A program made the translations under genes and the position numbers. Below, in pieces: positions 48,641 to 58,655 of a stretch of DNA of 64,000 nt. The notes under the pieces are model-generated. The model made no database searches. It was given only the letters and a program-made list of their open reading frames with translations, and was not told the DNA's origin. This stretch comes from Mauremys mutica (lineage: Eukaryota > Chordata > Testudines > Geoemydidae), in the NCBI RefSeq assembly GCF_020497125.1, contig NC_059079.1:14961553-15025552 (forward strand). Direction: 5' to 3'. How positions within the stretch are numbered: position 1 is the stretch's first letter; each line of letters starts with the position of its first letter.

Positions 48641-48850
48641 ACTGGCAGAGTGAATTGTCCAGTCCTTGAAGAGCAGCTGTGCAACCTATTGGACCCCACA
48701 ATGGAATCCTCCTAAAGTATTTGTAGCCAGAAGTGGGTGATGGCCCTGTGAGGCAGTCACAGAGAGAGGGTTGGGAATTGATTAATGGGTTGCTGGGAGA
48801 GGAGGTTGGAGCTGGATATGTAGGGAAGTAGGGGGCTGGGCTTTAAAATA

Positions 48851-50470
48851 TTAAGAACATAAGAATGGCCATATTGGGTCAGACCAAAGGTCCATCCAGC
48901 CCAGTATCCTGCCTGCCAACTGTGGCCAATGCCAGGTGCCCCAGAGGGAGTGAACCTAACAGGCAATGATCAAGTGATCTCTCTCTCCTGCCATCCATCT
49001 CCATCCTCTGACAAACAGAGGCTAGGGACACCATTCCTTACCCATCCTGACTAATAGCCATTAATGGACTTAACCACCATGAATTTATCCAGTTCTCTTT
49101 TAAACCCTTTTATAGTCCTAACCTTCACAACCTCCTCAGGTAAGGAGTTCCACAGGTTGACTGTGCGCTGCGTGAAGAAGAACTTCCTTTTATTTGTTTT
49201 AAACCTGCTGCCCATTAATTTCATTTGGTGACCCCTGGTTCTTGTATTATGGAAACAAGTAAATAACTTTTCCTTATTCACTTTCTCCACATCACTCATG
49301 ATTTTATATACCTCTATCATATCCCCGCTTAGTCTCCTCTTTTCCAAGCTGAAGAGTCCTAGCCTCTTTAATCTTTCCTCATATGGGACTCTCTCCAAAC
49401 CCCTAATCCTTTTAGTTGCCCTTTTCTGAACCTTTTCTAGTGCAAGTATATCTTTTTTGAGGTGGGGAGACCACATCTGTACACAGTATTCGAGATGTGG
49501 GCGTACCATGGATTTATACAAGGGCAATAATATATTCTCAGTCGTATTCTCTATGCCCTTTTTAATGATTCCTAACATCCTGTTTGCTTTTTTGACCGCC
49601 TCTGCACACTGCATGGACATCTTCAGAGAACTATCCACGATGACTCCAAGATCTTTTCCCTGACTTCTTGTAGCTAAATTAGCCCCCATCATATTGTATG
49701 TATAGTTGGGGTTATATTTTCCAATGTGCGTTACTTTACATTTATCCACATTAAATTTCACTTGCCATTTTGTTGCCCAATCACATAGTTTTGTGAGATC
49801 TTTTTGAAGTTCTTCACAGTCTGCTTTGGTCTTAACTATCTGGAGCAGTTTAGTATCATTTGCAAACTTTGCCACCTCACTGTTTACCCCTTTCTCCAGA
49901 TCATTTATAAATAAGTTGAATAGATTGGTCCTAGGACTGACCCTTAGGGAACACCACTAGTTACCCCTCTCTATTCTGAAAAATTATCCATTTATTCCTA
50001 TCCTTTGTTCCCTGTCTTTTAACCAGTTCTCAACCCATGAAAGGGTCTTCCCTCTTATCACATGACAACTTAATTTACGTAAGAGCCTTTGGTGAGGGAC
50101 CTTGTCAAAGGCTTTCTGGAACTCTAAGTACACTATGTCCACTGGATCCCCTTGTCCACATGTTTGTTGACCCCTTCAAAGAACTCTAATAGATTAGTTA
50201 GACATGATTTCCCTTTATAGAAGGGACATGTTGACTTTTGCTCAACAATTTATGTTCTATGTGTCTGACAATTTTATTCTTTACTATTGTTTCAACTAAT
50301 TTGCCTGGTACTGATGTGAGAGTTACCGGTCTGTAATTGCCGGGATCACCTCTAGACCCTTTTTAAATATTGGTGTTACAGTAGCTATCTTCCAGTCATT
50401 GGGTACCGAAGCTGATTTATAGGACAGGTTACAAACCATAGTTAATAGTTCTGCAATTTCACATTTTGTT
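48851..50470 (-). mobile_element. CR1 LINE, 5'-truncated, inactive
   Basis: The 3' end at 48851 (antisense ttaagaacataagaatggcc) continues without large gaps to about 50470. The minus frame 49875-49051 encodes the C-terminal reverse-transcriptase part (see the pseudogene entry). Upstream, pieces such as NYRPVTLTSVPGKLVETIV (near 50300) are recognisable but broken by shifts and stops. It is a 1.6-kb copy of moderate age. Confidence 0.92.
49051..50465 (-). pseudogene. CR1 reverse transcriptase, frameshifted, active site changed
   Basis: A 274-codon open part (49875-49051) begins MAKFANDTKLLQIVKTKADC, so the active-site F-A-D-D reads F-A-N-D. It continues with a normal CR1 C-terminus including [39 protein letters not shown] and a final NLWNSLPEEVVKVRTIKGFK. 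The N-terminal half (49876-50465) is recognisable only in pieces across frames. The first Met is internal to the domain, so this is not a true protein start. Loss of the catalytic Asp and the frameshifts make it non-functional. Confidence 0.9.
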
Positions 50471-50673
50471 GTTTAAATGTTGAGCATGTAGTCAGTGCTA
50501 ATATAAAGCATGGAGAAGACCTTATCCCTGCCCCAAGGACCTGTTCCAGTCTTGTTTTCTGAACCTTAATGAGTTGGTAAGGAATATAGGCTGAGGTTCA
50601 ACTTGACTTGATATTTGATTAGAATGGGCTTTCCCTAGCTCTTAAATAATGAGACTTAACAGGAAGTTACTAA
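50471..50673. other. Short unclassified stretch with CORE-like phrase
   Basis: gaagaccttatccctgcccc near 50515 matches the CORE-like dispersed family of 30663-30720. Nothing else is recognised. Confidence 0.4.
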
Positions 50674-50939
50674 GGCCACATCTATACTTCCACTCATGCC
50701 AACAAAACTTATGTTGCCCAGGAGTGTGAAGAAAACACACCCCTGAGCGACTAAGTTTTGTCCGGCATAAGCACTCATGAGCATGGTGCTATGTGGGCTG
50801 GCGACGCTCTCCCGGCGACATAGCTACTGCCTCTCTTTTAGGTGGTTTTATTATATCAACGGGAGACTTTTCTCCCGTCGGCATAACACAGCTATGTGAG
50901 CGATCTTACCTCTGTAAGCTTACTAGTGTGGTCATGGCC
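50674..50939. mobile_element. Harbinger-like MITE
   Basis: Starts GGCCACATCTATACTTCCA after TAA and ends ...ACTAGTGTGGTCATGGCC. The ends are inverted partners (GGCCAyrwCyAyACT). Internal palindromic pieces (ctcccggcgac / gggagacttttctcccgtc) are present. The right flank is TTC, so the duplication is not clean. It is 266 bp and non-coding. Confidence 0.7.
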
Positions 50940-50983
50940 TTCATCTACAGCTGCAGGCCCTCTAAAGCCACCAAGTGGCTTAA

Positions 50984-51118
50984 AGTATCAGAGGGATAGC
51001 TGTGTTAGTCTGGATCTGTAAAAGCAGCAAAGAATCCTGTGGCACCTTATAGACTAACAGACGTTTTGCAGCATGAGCTTTCGTGGGTGAATACCCACTT
51101 CTTCAGATGCAAGATGTT
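50984..51118 (-). mobile_element. Retroposed repeat with hammerhead-like motif and TSD
   Basis: Flanked by AAGTGGCTTAA on both sides (50973-50983 and 51119-51129), an exact 11-bp target duplication, so the 135-bp insertion is complete. The plus strand runs from agtatcagagggatagctgt to ttcagatgcaagatgtt. The minus strand carries the hammerhead-like core at 51106-51071 (ctgaaga, helix II arms gtgggt/acccac, gaaagc). The same family forms the inverted pair at 12091-12247, and a sister family lies at 62528-62622. Variable-length duplication suggests retroposition rather than a DNA transposon. Confidence 0.8.
51071..51106 (-). ncRNA. Hammerhead-ribozyme-like motif (degenerate)
   Basis: On the minus strand: CUGAAGA, then an extra A, GUGGGU-AUUC-ACCCAC (6-bp helix II with 4-base loop), GAAA, then AGC-UCAU-GCU (3-bp helix III). 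This is the hammerhead order CUGANGA / helix II / GAAA / short helix III. Deviations: one extra A before helix II, a G instead of A/C/U at the presumed cleavage position after GCU, and no convincing helix I. Self-cleavage by this copy is therefore doubtful; an ancestral ribozyme is inference. Confidence 0.35.
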
Positions 51119-51433
51119 AAGTGGCTTAAGGCAGCTGGAGAAGGGAAGTGAAGAATTCTTAATGCGCTGAGGAACTGTCCATCAGTATAAAGTTGGCTGG
51201 GGCAACTTCACTGCATGCTGCACTAGCCACCCTTACAATGGCGTAAGGGGAGCTAGAGGTGCGTGAAGGCATTCCAGGGACAAGTTGAAGCTCTCTTGCT
51301 TCCAGTTCTGCACTGGCATAAGGTCCATGTGAGGCCTTCCACCAGTGATGTAAGTTTGAGGTGCTCCCTGGCAGCTTATGCTGGGGCCAGTTGTCTGCCA
51401 CAATTTGCTCCTTGCACCCTCCACCTCCAAGGG

Positions 51434-51470
51434 GTGTATGTATATGTGTGTGAGTGAGAGAGAGAGAGAG
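51434..51470. repeat. (TG)n(GA)n microsatellite
   Basis: gtatgtatatgtgtgtgagt passes into a GA run of about 18 bases. Confidence 0.85.
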
Positions 51471-51599
51471 AATCTGCCCCCAAAAGTGGGAAATTAAAAA
51501 GCGTCTCTTGTGAGGATCTGGTAATTGTCATTTGATGAACAAGTATCAGCGGAGTGGTGATCATTGTTAGATTGATGATAGTGTGTTATCTGCTATCTG

Positions 51600-51762
51600 A
51601 GGGGAGGGATAGCTCAGTGATTTGAGCATTGGCCTGCTAAACCCAGTGTTGTGAGTTCAATCCTGGAGGGGGCCATTTGGGGATTGGTCCTGCCTTGAGC
51701 AGGGGGTTGGACTAGATGATCTCCTGATGTCCCTTCTAACCCTAATAATCTAGGATTCTATG
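51600..51762 (+). repeat. tRNA-derived SINE with CR1-like 3' tail
   Basis: The head ggggagggatagctcagtga contains an A-box; the B-box is GTTGTGAGTTCAATCC. The 3' part ggggttggactagatgatct, gatgtcccttctaaccctaa and final aggattctatga matches the last 80 bases of the CR1 at 58105-58187, as expected for a SINE mobilised by a CR1 enzyme. It is better preserved than the copy at 21357-21556. Confidence 0.92.
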
Positions 51763-53374
51763 ATCTCGTGCTTATGGTAAAGGTTTGTGCTGTGGGACAA
51801 ACTCTTTCTGACCTCCTTCTACAACACAATGACATTGCAACAGATAGAAGGCCTGAGCAGCAAAATTCAGTTCTGGATTAGACCTAACACAAAGTTCAGG
51901 AGTGTTCTGAGCTGGGGCATTGACTAGCTGCTGCACTGGGATCTTAGGGTTTATCTCTGGCCCCACACCTGCTCCAAACATGTTTTGGGGAGTCCTGGTG
52001 ACCTGCAGCACCCATTTTCAGTGACACAGGACTGTGGTGCTAGTTTGCTTTCCTTTAAGTAGTTGCTTATCATGGAAACAAAGCCCAGCAGTCTTAAAAT
52101 AAATTGCCTAACATCTGCTGGGAAGATGGTCAGTTAACACATCAGACTGCTCTTTCTTTGCTAGCATTTATGAAGCATAACAGGTTCCCACCACGTTTAA
52201 CATCTTTAAGTCTGCAACAAAGATTACCCATTCTTGAAGTTAGTGATATGGGCCGCTCACTTCCTACTGTAAACTAGATATAGGCTTTACACATTCTCTA
52301 CTTCCAAAATTCAGCAACAGTAGAAGAAGAGCTTTCCTGATTAATGTAATAAATGCTTGAGAGGGTTAAATGTTTCACTGGTGCAATTCCTTTGGATGGC
52401 TGATGCTGAGGTGGGTCATATTTGATGCAGATTGCCTAGATAATAGATATGAAAACTAATATCTCAGTTTGCTGAGGGGGGGTTCTGAAATCTAAAATCC
52501 AAACCAGATGTGCAACCAAAAAGAGCAATGTGTATTACAAAGTGTTGTGAAATAGCTCAAGGGAGGCAAATAAGCAAAAACAGCCCTGTTGCTTAGCAAC
52601 ATTACACAATAAAAACAAACAGCCTGGTTGGCATCACTAGGGCAGGTTTTGCTCTCTGCAATGGAAAAGAAGGATGGAGGATAGCTTTGATCAGTTTGGG
52701 AGTTTCAGATGACCAGGAAACCACTCCCTTGTCAACCTTATGGTTACCCGTTTCTTCTGAGTTGATCAGACCATCTCCTATATTCTTGATGTGGTTTCTA
52801 ATTCTCATGCAGAAGTATAGGAGTTGGATAATAACCATGTACTCTCCCCACTTCCTCCGTGTGCCTAGGTTCTAACCTAGCCATGTCCTTGCAGCGTCAT
52901 TGAAAGTGAGAAGTAAAGGCAAAATGGCTGTGAAATACTACCAGGTCAACACTTTGCACTGGTGTAAATAACTAGACAAGGTGTAAGGAAATGGAGAATC
53001 AGGCCCTGGGTTTCTAAAATTCCTGCAAAACGGAGTGTTTAAAAAAATGAGGAAAGTACAAAGTTGAAGACCAAAATATATATTATTAAATAGTTCCAAA
53101 GCTAAACTGAAACTTGTTTGCATATAGCGTTCTCCTTTTTCACTTGAGCACATACGGAACCTCTCTTTTAATATTGTCAGATCCGAGAATTAAAACATTA
53201 TGGGTCAAACCCCAGAATAATCATGATAGGCTTAACAAAAAGTCACAAGATTTGAAAAAAATAATTTTAGGGTTCTTGCTTTTTGCCTTCTGGTGTATCA
53301 GTCACTATGATTCAAGTTTTCCAGTTTTTCTCCATGATTAGGGCTAGACATTGATCTAAAGAAATACAACCTGA
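51763..53374. other. Stretch without recognisable gene
   Basis: No exon is supported. A half copy of the repeat family of 34399-34770 lies near 52945-53015, and an unclassified dispersed repeat (gggtcaaaccccagaataat, agtcacaagatttg) lies near 53185-53335. Confidence 0.45.
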
Positions 53375-53662
53375 AGCCTGGTGTACATTAGACAGTTTTA
53401 CTTACTTAAGTGTATGTGTGTGGGGGGTAGGAGGGAAACCCAACACATCCCTAACTGACGTAGCTATGCTGCCAAAAGATTTAGTGTCAATAGTTATACC
53501 AGCAAATGAATTCTTTGGATCCATTTGGGGAACTGACTTAAGATTCACCACCAAAAGAATTCATTGGCAAGTCGTAGCTGTTTCTTCGCTAGTGAGGTTT
53601 ACCAGTACAGCTCTACCAATATCTCTCTGCTGGCAAACCCTTTAAGTGTAGACAAGCCCTGA
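53375..53662. mobile_element. MITE with CCTGGTGTACA / GTGTAGACAAGC ends
   Basis: The left end gcctggtgtacattagacag and the right end tttaagtgtagacaagccct are imperfect inverted partners around the (G)TsTACACTw core shared by the Harbinger-type MITEs here. The interior is non-coding, with tagctatgctgccaaaagat and tctctctgctggcaaa phrases. No duplication is clear and the ends are approximate. Confidence 0.6.
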
Positions 53663-53817
53663 AATTTGCACATAATCAACGTGACTCAAGGACACGAGAC
53701 TTTAAGAAAAATACCACCTGTGATACTTGCAATAAACTTGCAAGAGATGGCAACAGTGGTGATAGGGATTTTCAGTTAAATATCCCACTAGCAAAGAGGT
53801 GTGTGTTAGGGGTATGA

Positions 53818-53985
53818 GCCCAGGACTGGGAATCTCCACCCCTGAGATCTAATCCCAGCTCTGTCACAGATTCATCCTGTAACTTCAAATCCAACATTTT
53901 ACAAAGCTGCAGCTGAATTTTAGATGCCTCGGTTTTTAGGTGCCTAGCCTAAGACACTTCAAGTGACTGCTTGTGAAAATGTTGT
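53818..53985. repeat. MIR relic followed by hAT-like palindromic relic
   Basis: 53818-53890 has the sense MIR phrases cccaggactgggaatctcca and taatcccagctctgtcacag. 53900-53985 has gaattttagatgcctcggtt and ttgtgaaaatg, as in the MER5-like palindromic relics. Confidence 0.5.
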
Positions 53986-55267
53986 CAACATCTCTGTATT
54001 CGTTTCTTTATCAGGTTCATAAGTATAGTTTTGCTCATGTACTTGGAGAAGTGTTATGAGAATTAGTGTGTAAAGTACTTCTGAAGAAAGAAAGGGATGG
54101 ACAAGTGCCAAATATTGCCGTTATTTATAAGCAGAATAACCTGATTAGTGATTTTTTTCCCCATGAGCATATTTGGATCAAAGTCTGCTTCATCATCTGA
54201 GCTCCATCCAGTATATCATGGGCCAGATTCACCATAGTTTGATTTATGTGCTGCACAAGTCCTGAAAAATACAAGCACAACCTTCTATAGCATAGAAGTT
54301 AGTTATCCAAACTGATCTGTTTTGTGTAGAGTAATATTTCAATGGGGTCATTTTAATGTTTCTGAATCAAAATATTTCAGAATTTCCATTCTTCAAATTA
54401 CTGTGAGTTTTGACTTTTTTCATCCCTGTTGGGGGCAAAAAAATTCAGTGTTGAAATTTCATATGGGGCAGAAATTCCATTTTCTGACCAGTTCTAATAA
54501 TGGCTTAGATGGATACCAACATGGTTGAATTTGAACTTTTGAATGAATGGCTCTGTATTGCTTTATCAGTCCCTTGAGCCAACCAATTAGGAGGGGAAGG
54601 CTGTAGCCTTTACTGACATCTTTTCCATCCACTGAAGCCTGTGTTTATCTTGCATCTTCTACTAGTCCGTCTCTATGCTTTTAAAAGATCCTTCTTTAAA
54701 AAAAAACCCACAGAGAAAAACAGTATGAAGGCAATAATAACTGGTCCCAGTGTGGCCATATCAGGTATGATTTGCAGATCTGGTCTAGTTATATCTGGAC
54801 AACCTGTGGGATCTCTCTTGCTTCACAGATCTGCTCCTTCAGAGCCCAGATTTTCACCCTAACTTTCAAATTTTGTCTCCTTAGGGGGTTTAGGAAAGGC
54901 TGAGTTAGAACTGGCTGGGTTTGTCCTCTAGGGCTGTCAGGTTCCTGTTAAATTCCAGTAAACCAGATGTCTGTGGAAGGAATCTTATTCCCAGTGGCAA
55001 GCAAGAGGGAAATGCAACATTGGCATAAGGGCACACAGACAATATTTCAACCATTTCTGGCCTGAGGAAGGTTATAGGTGATTGTAGTGCTGTCCGTGTC
55101 TCCTTCTACTGCCCGCCTAACGCCTGATCCTTAAATCTGCTTTGCGTGGAATTCCTAATTCCTTCCATGAGGTCTAGATGCAGAGGACTTGCAGAGTCAG
55201 GGCCCTAGTTAAAAACCCCCACTGTGATAAGCAGTGTTTGAATAGAGTTTGGGTAGAGTATTATTGC
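53986..55267. other. Stretch without recognisable gene
   Basis: 54325-54502 is another AT-rich family A member (caatggggtcattttaatgt ... cattttctgaccagttct). The rest shows no exon or known repeat. Confidence 0.45.
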
Positions 55268-55341
55268 TAGGGCGCTGTCAAATTAACGGCCATGAAAAAC
55301 ACGTCACAGACCGGGAAATCTGGTCTCCCAGTGAAATCTAG

Positions 55342-55345
<4 letters not shown>

Positions 55346-55392
<47 letters not shown>
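55346..55392. repeat. (GT)n microsatellite
   Basis: About 23 uninterrupted GT dinucleotides inside the hAT MITE, absent from the sister copy at 29427-30026. They therefore probably expanded after insertion. Confidence 0.95.
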
Positions 55393-55396
<4 letters not shown>

Positions 55397-55591
55397 TTAT
55401 CTTATAATAGCGTATCTCAAACTGGGGGTCCCAACCCAAAAGGGGGTCGGATGGCTATTTGTAGGAGGGTCACGGTATTGCCACTCTTACTTCTGCTGCC
55501 TTCAGAGCTGGGTGGCCTGAGAGTGGCAGCTGTTGTCCAGGCGCCAGCTCTGAAGGCAGTGCCATTGCCAGCAGCAGCGCAGAAGTGAGGG

Positions 55592-55615
55592 TGGCATGGC
55601 ATGGCATGGCATGGG
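55592..55615. repeat. (GGCAT)n microsatellite
   Basis: Four tandem GGCAT units plus a partial one inside the hAT MITE. Confidence 0.85.
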
Positions 55616-55801
55616 TGGGGGGTGGAGAATAGTCATGGGCTTTACAGGTTTATATTTTGCTGTTTTTAAACACATATTCATGCTTTGTTACTACACTGTG
55701 AAATTTAAGATTTAAATATCTGAAAGTGTGAAATTCAAGATTTAAAAAATGCAATGACCATGAAATTTACAAAAATGGGCCATGAATTTGGTACGGTCAT
55801 G

Positions 55802-56355
55802 ATTATTGCACTCTGCAGCTTGGTGTACTTGGTCATGCCTCAGCATGGGGAGATGGACTAAGTGACTTCCTGAGGGCCTTTCCAGCCCTACATTTGTGAT
55901 TTCTATTAAATATGTCACTGTTTGGAACCGGGTTTTTTGGCTCATGCCCCCAGCCCTTTCCTTCCTTTGAGCAGCTGCTTTAATGTGGGAAGAAATAGAA
56001 CTTCAGCTCTGATACTTGTAGAATGCAGGTTCAGATCCTGAAGAAAATGATTAGCTGCTGGGGAACCTGATCAATCTCCAGTCCCTCTGTATCACAGTAA
56101 GTGGCCATCAATGGAATCGTGTTGCTTCATGTTCCTTGTAACTAGCGAAAGCTGGTATGTTGGGTGGCATGCAGCAAATGAGGGAGAGACAGCTATGGCA
56201 AAGATGGTTTTGACTTCATTAATGGACCCACAAAAGGATTTGGTTCTTTGAATACTTGAATAACTGTAGACCCAAGGATAGATTTAACTCTCCATATCAG
56301 GATGTTTCCTAGTACCAATATGGGTGCAAGCTGACATCCAGCCAGACCTCTTTAA
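55802..56355. other. Stretch without recognisable gene
   Basis: No exon or repeat is recognised apart from the hAT target duplication at its left edge. Confidence 0.4.
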
Positions 56356-56536
56356 GGGCTTGTCTACACATAAAAATTGTACCGCTTTAACTAGGCCATT
56401 AGAGTTAAAGTGGTACAGCCCCTCTAGAGTAGATACAATCATACAGGTATAAAGGTGCCATATCCCAGTATAGCTATCCCCGTACATTCCATACCCACAT
56501 AGTTTACATCAGTAAATTTTAATTGTAGACCAGACC
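56356..56536. mobile_element. Harbinger-type MITE
   Basis: Starts GGGCTTGTCTACACATAAAA and ends ...TTTTAATTGTAGACCAGACC. It is flanked by TAA on both sides (56353-56355 and 56537-56539), an exact 3-bp duplication. It is 181 bp and non-coding. It lies just upstream of the CR1 insertion at about 56680. Confidence 0.85.
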
Positions 56537-56598
56537 TAAGATGCCTGGTGCTGCAGGTGATGTTGCTGTGAACTCTTCCTTGTAATTGAAAAAATGTA

Positions 56599-58101
56599 AT
56601 GAAAAATGAGAATGTTTTCTCCATTATTGGTGCCTCTGATCCACAATGCTTTAAAGTAAGTGACAGTTTCATAAATAAAATGCTAAAGGAGTTGGCCGAT
56701 GATATTGCAGAGCCATTGGCCATTATCTTTGAAAAATCATGGCGATCGGGGGAGGTCCCGGATGACTGGAAAAAAGCTAATGTAGTGCCCATCTTTAAAA
56801 AAGGGAAGAAGGAAGATCCAGGGAACTACAGGCCAGTCAGTCTCACCTCAGTCCCTGGAAAAATCATGGAACAGGTCCTCAAGGAATCAATTCTGAACCA
56901 CTTAAAGGAGGGGAAAGTGATCAGGAACAGTCAGCATGGATTCACCAAGGGCAAGTCATGCCTGACTAATCTAATTGCCTTCTATGGTGAGATAACCGGC
57001 TCTGTGGATGAGGGGAAAGCAGTGGATGTGCTATTTCTTGACTTTAGCAAAGCTTTTGATACAGTCTCCCACAGTATTCTTGCCAGCAAGTTAAAGAAGT
57101 ATGGGCTGGATGAATGGACGGTAAGGTGGATAGAAAACTGGCTAGATGGTCGGGCTCAACGGGTAGTGATCAATGGTTCCATGTCTAGTTGGCAGCTGGT
57201 ATCAAGTGGAGTGCCCCAAGGGTCGGTGCTGGGGCTGGTTTTGTTCAATATCTTCATTAACGATCTGGAGAATGGTGTGGACTGCACCCTTAGCAAGTTT
57301 GCAGATGACACTAAACTGGGAGGAGTGGTTGATACGCTGGAGGGTAGGGATAGGATACAGAGGGACCTAGACAAATTAGAGGATTGGGCCAAAAGAAATA
57401 TGATGAGGTTCAACAAGGACAAGTGCAGAGTCCTGCACTTAGGACGGAAGAATCCCATGCACTGCTATAGACCAGGGGCCGAATGGCTAGGCAGCAGTTC
57501 TGCAGAAAACTACCTAGGGGTTACGGTGGACGAAAAGCTGAATATGAGTCAACAGTGTGCCCTTGTTGCCAAGAAGGCTAATGGCATTTTGGGTTGTATA
57601 AGTAGGGGCATTTCCAGCAGATCGAGGGACGTGATCATTCCCCTCTATTCAGCACTAGTGAGGCCTCATTTGGAGTACTGTGTCCAGTTTTGGGCCCCAC
57701 ACTACAAGAAGGATGTGGATAAATTGGAGAGAGTCCAGCGGAGGGCAACAAAAATGATTAGGGGGCTGGAGCATATGACTTATGAGGAGAGGCTGAGGGA
57801 ACTGGGATTGTTTAGCCTGCAGAAGAGAAGAATGAGAGGGGATTTGATAGCTGCTTTCAACTACCTGAAAGGGGGTTCCAAAGAGGATGGATCTAGACTG
57901 TTCTCAGTGGTAGAAGATGACAGAACAAGGAGTAATGGTCTCAAGTTGCAGAGGGGGAGGTTTAGGTTGGCTATTAGGAAAAACTTTTTCATTAGTAGGG
58001 TGGTGAAGAACTGGAATGGGTTACCTAGGGAGGTGGTGGAATCTCCTTCCTTAGAAGTTTTTAAGGTCAGGCTTGACAAAGCCCTGGCTGGGATGATTTA
58101 G
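56599..58101 (+). CDS. CR1 LINE reverse transcriptase, C-terminal part, open frame
   Basis: RNA-dependent DNA polymerase of a CR1 non-LTR retrotransposon, which copies its own RNA by target-primed reverse transcription. The frame is 500 codons. Residues 1-27 look like chance upstream sequence; CR1 similarity starts at about residue 28 ([20 protein letters not shown], 56680). RT motifs in order: [42 protein letters not shown] (first catalytic Asp), [11 protein letters not shown] and FADDTKL at residues 234-237 (the catalytic Asp pair). The C-terminus has [19 protein letters not shown] and [18 protein letters not shown]. The endonuclease domain and the first RT motifs are missing by 5' truncation, so autonomous mobility is not possible. 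There are no stops or frameshifts in about 470 codons, indicating a fairly young insertion. The true protein start is lost; the given ATG is only the first in frame. Confidence 0.9.
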   Translation: MKNENVFSIIGASDPQCFKVSDSFINKMLKELADDIAEPLAIIFEKSWRSGEVPDDWKKANVVPIFKKGKKEDPGNYRPVSLTSVPGKIMEQVLKESILNHLKEGKVIRNSQHGFTKGKSCLTNLIAFYGEITGSVDEGKAVDVLFLDFSKAFDTVSHSILASKLKKYGLDEWTVRWIENWLDGRAQRVVINGSMSSWQLVSSGVPQGSVLGLVLFNIFINDLENGVDCTLSKFADDTKLGGVVDTLEGRDRIQRDLDKLEDWAKRNMMRFNKDKCRVLHLGRKNPMHCYRPGAEWLGSSSAENYLGVTVDEKLNMSQQCALVAKKANGILGCISRGISSRSRDVIIPLYSALVRPHLEYCVQFWAPHYKKDVDKLERVQRRATKMIRGLEHMTYEERLRELGLFSLQKRRMRGDLIAAFNYLKGGSKEDGSRLFSVVEDDRTRSNGLKLQRGRFRLAIRKNFFISRVVKNWNGLPREVVESPSLEVFKVRLDKALAGMI

Positions 58102-58187
58102 TTGGGTTTGGTCCTGCTTTGAGTAGGGGGTTGGACTAGATGACCTCCTGAGGTCCCTTCCAACCCTGAGATTCTATGATTCTATGG
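56680..58187 (+). mobile_element. CR1 LINE, 5'-truncated, young
   Basis: Covers the RT C-terminal half and the complete 3' end. After the stop (58099-58101) comes a short 3' UTR with ggggttggactagatgacct, ggtcccttccaaccctgaga and terminal attctatg repeats, the usual CR1 end without poly(A). The 5' breakpoint is inferred from where similarity to the CR1 frame begins. I could not fix a target duplication. Confidence 0.92.
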
Positions 58188-58282
58188 TTCCTTTTAAATT
58201 GCCAAAGCTTTTACAGTAAGCCTTGCACCTGTGGATGAGGTCCATTAGCATCCAGTTAAGTGGTAATTAGGTCTGTTTCTTA

Positions 58283-58302
58283 GGGTACGTCTACACTACG
58301 GG
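58283..58302 (+). repeat. Harbinger left terminal inverted repeat
   Basis: GGGTACGTCTACACTACGGG, preceded by TTA. The next 240 bases (gactattccgaatttgcata, aaaccggttttgtaaaacag and so on) are shared with the second element starting at 62750, so they probably hold the promoter and transposase binding sites. Confidence 0.9.
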
Positions 58303-58655
58303 ACTATTCCGAATTTGCATAAACCGGTTTTGTAAAACAGATTTTATAAAATCGAGTGTGCGCGGCCACACTAAACACATTAAATCGGTGGTGTGCGTCC
58401 ATGGTCCGAGGCTAGCGTCGATTTCTGGAGCGTTGCACTGTGGGTAGCTATCCCGTAGCTATCCCATAGTTCCCGCAGCCTCCCCCGCCCCTTGGCATTT
58501 CCGGGTTGAGATCCCAGTGCCTGATGGGGCAAAAATCATTTTCGCGGGTGGTTCTGGGTACAGCCTCACCCCTCCCTCCCTCCCTGACAGCGGCAGACAA
58601 CCGTTTCGCGCCTTTTTTGCTTGGTGAACCGTGCAGACGCCATAGCACAGCAAGC

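Larger units (their letters stand above)
55268..55801. mobile_element. hAT MITE with exact 8-bp duplication
   Basis: Starts TAGGGCGCTGTCAAATTAAC and ends ...CATGAATTTGGTACGGTCATG, imperfect inverted repeats of the TAGGGCCCTACCAAATT type. It is flanked by ATTATTGC at 55260-55267 and 55802-55809, exactly matching. The interior holds a long (GT)n tract (55346-55392), a GC-rich block shared with 29427-30026 (tgccttcagagctggg, gccagcagcagcgcagaag) and a (GGCAT)n tract. It is non-coding; the 98-codon plus frame with a Cys-Val run is the GT repeat. Confidence 0.9.

Noticed and set aside
48301..48701. Frames of 66-122 codons on both strands
   Set aside because: Produced by the palindrome in the hAT MITE; the same peptide-like pieces appear on both strands.
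58506..58655. Upstream in-frame start giving a 479-aa transposase
   Set aside because: The first 50 codons correspond to the conserved leader, which is also present in the second element. The ATG at 58656 has a better context and matches the second element's start, so the shorter protein is preferred.
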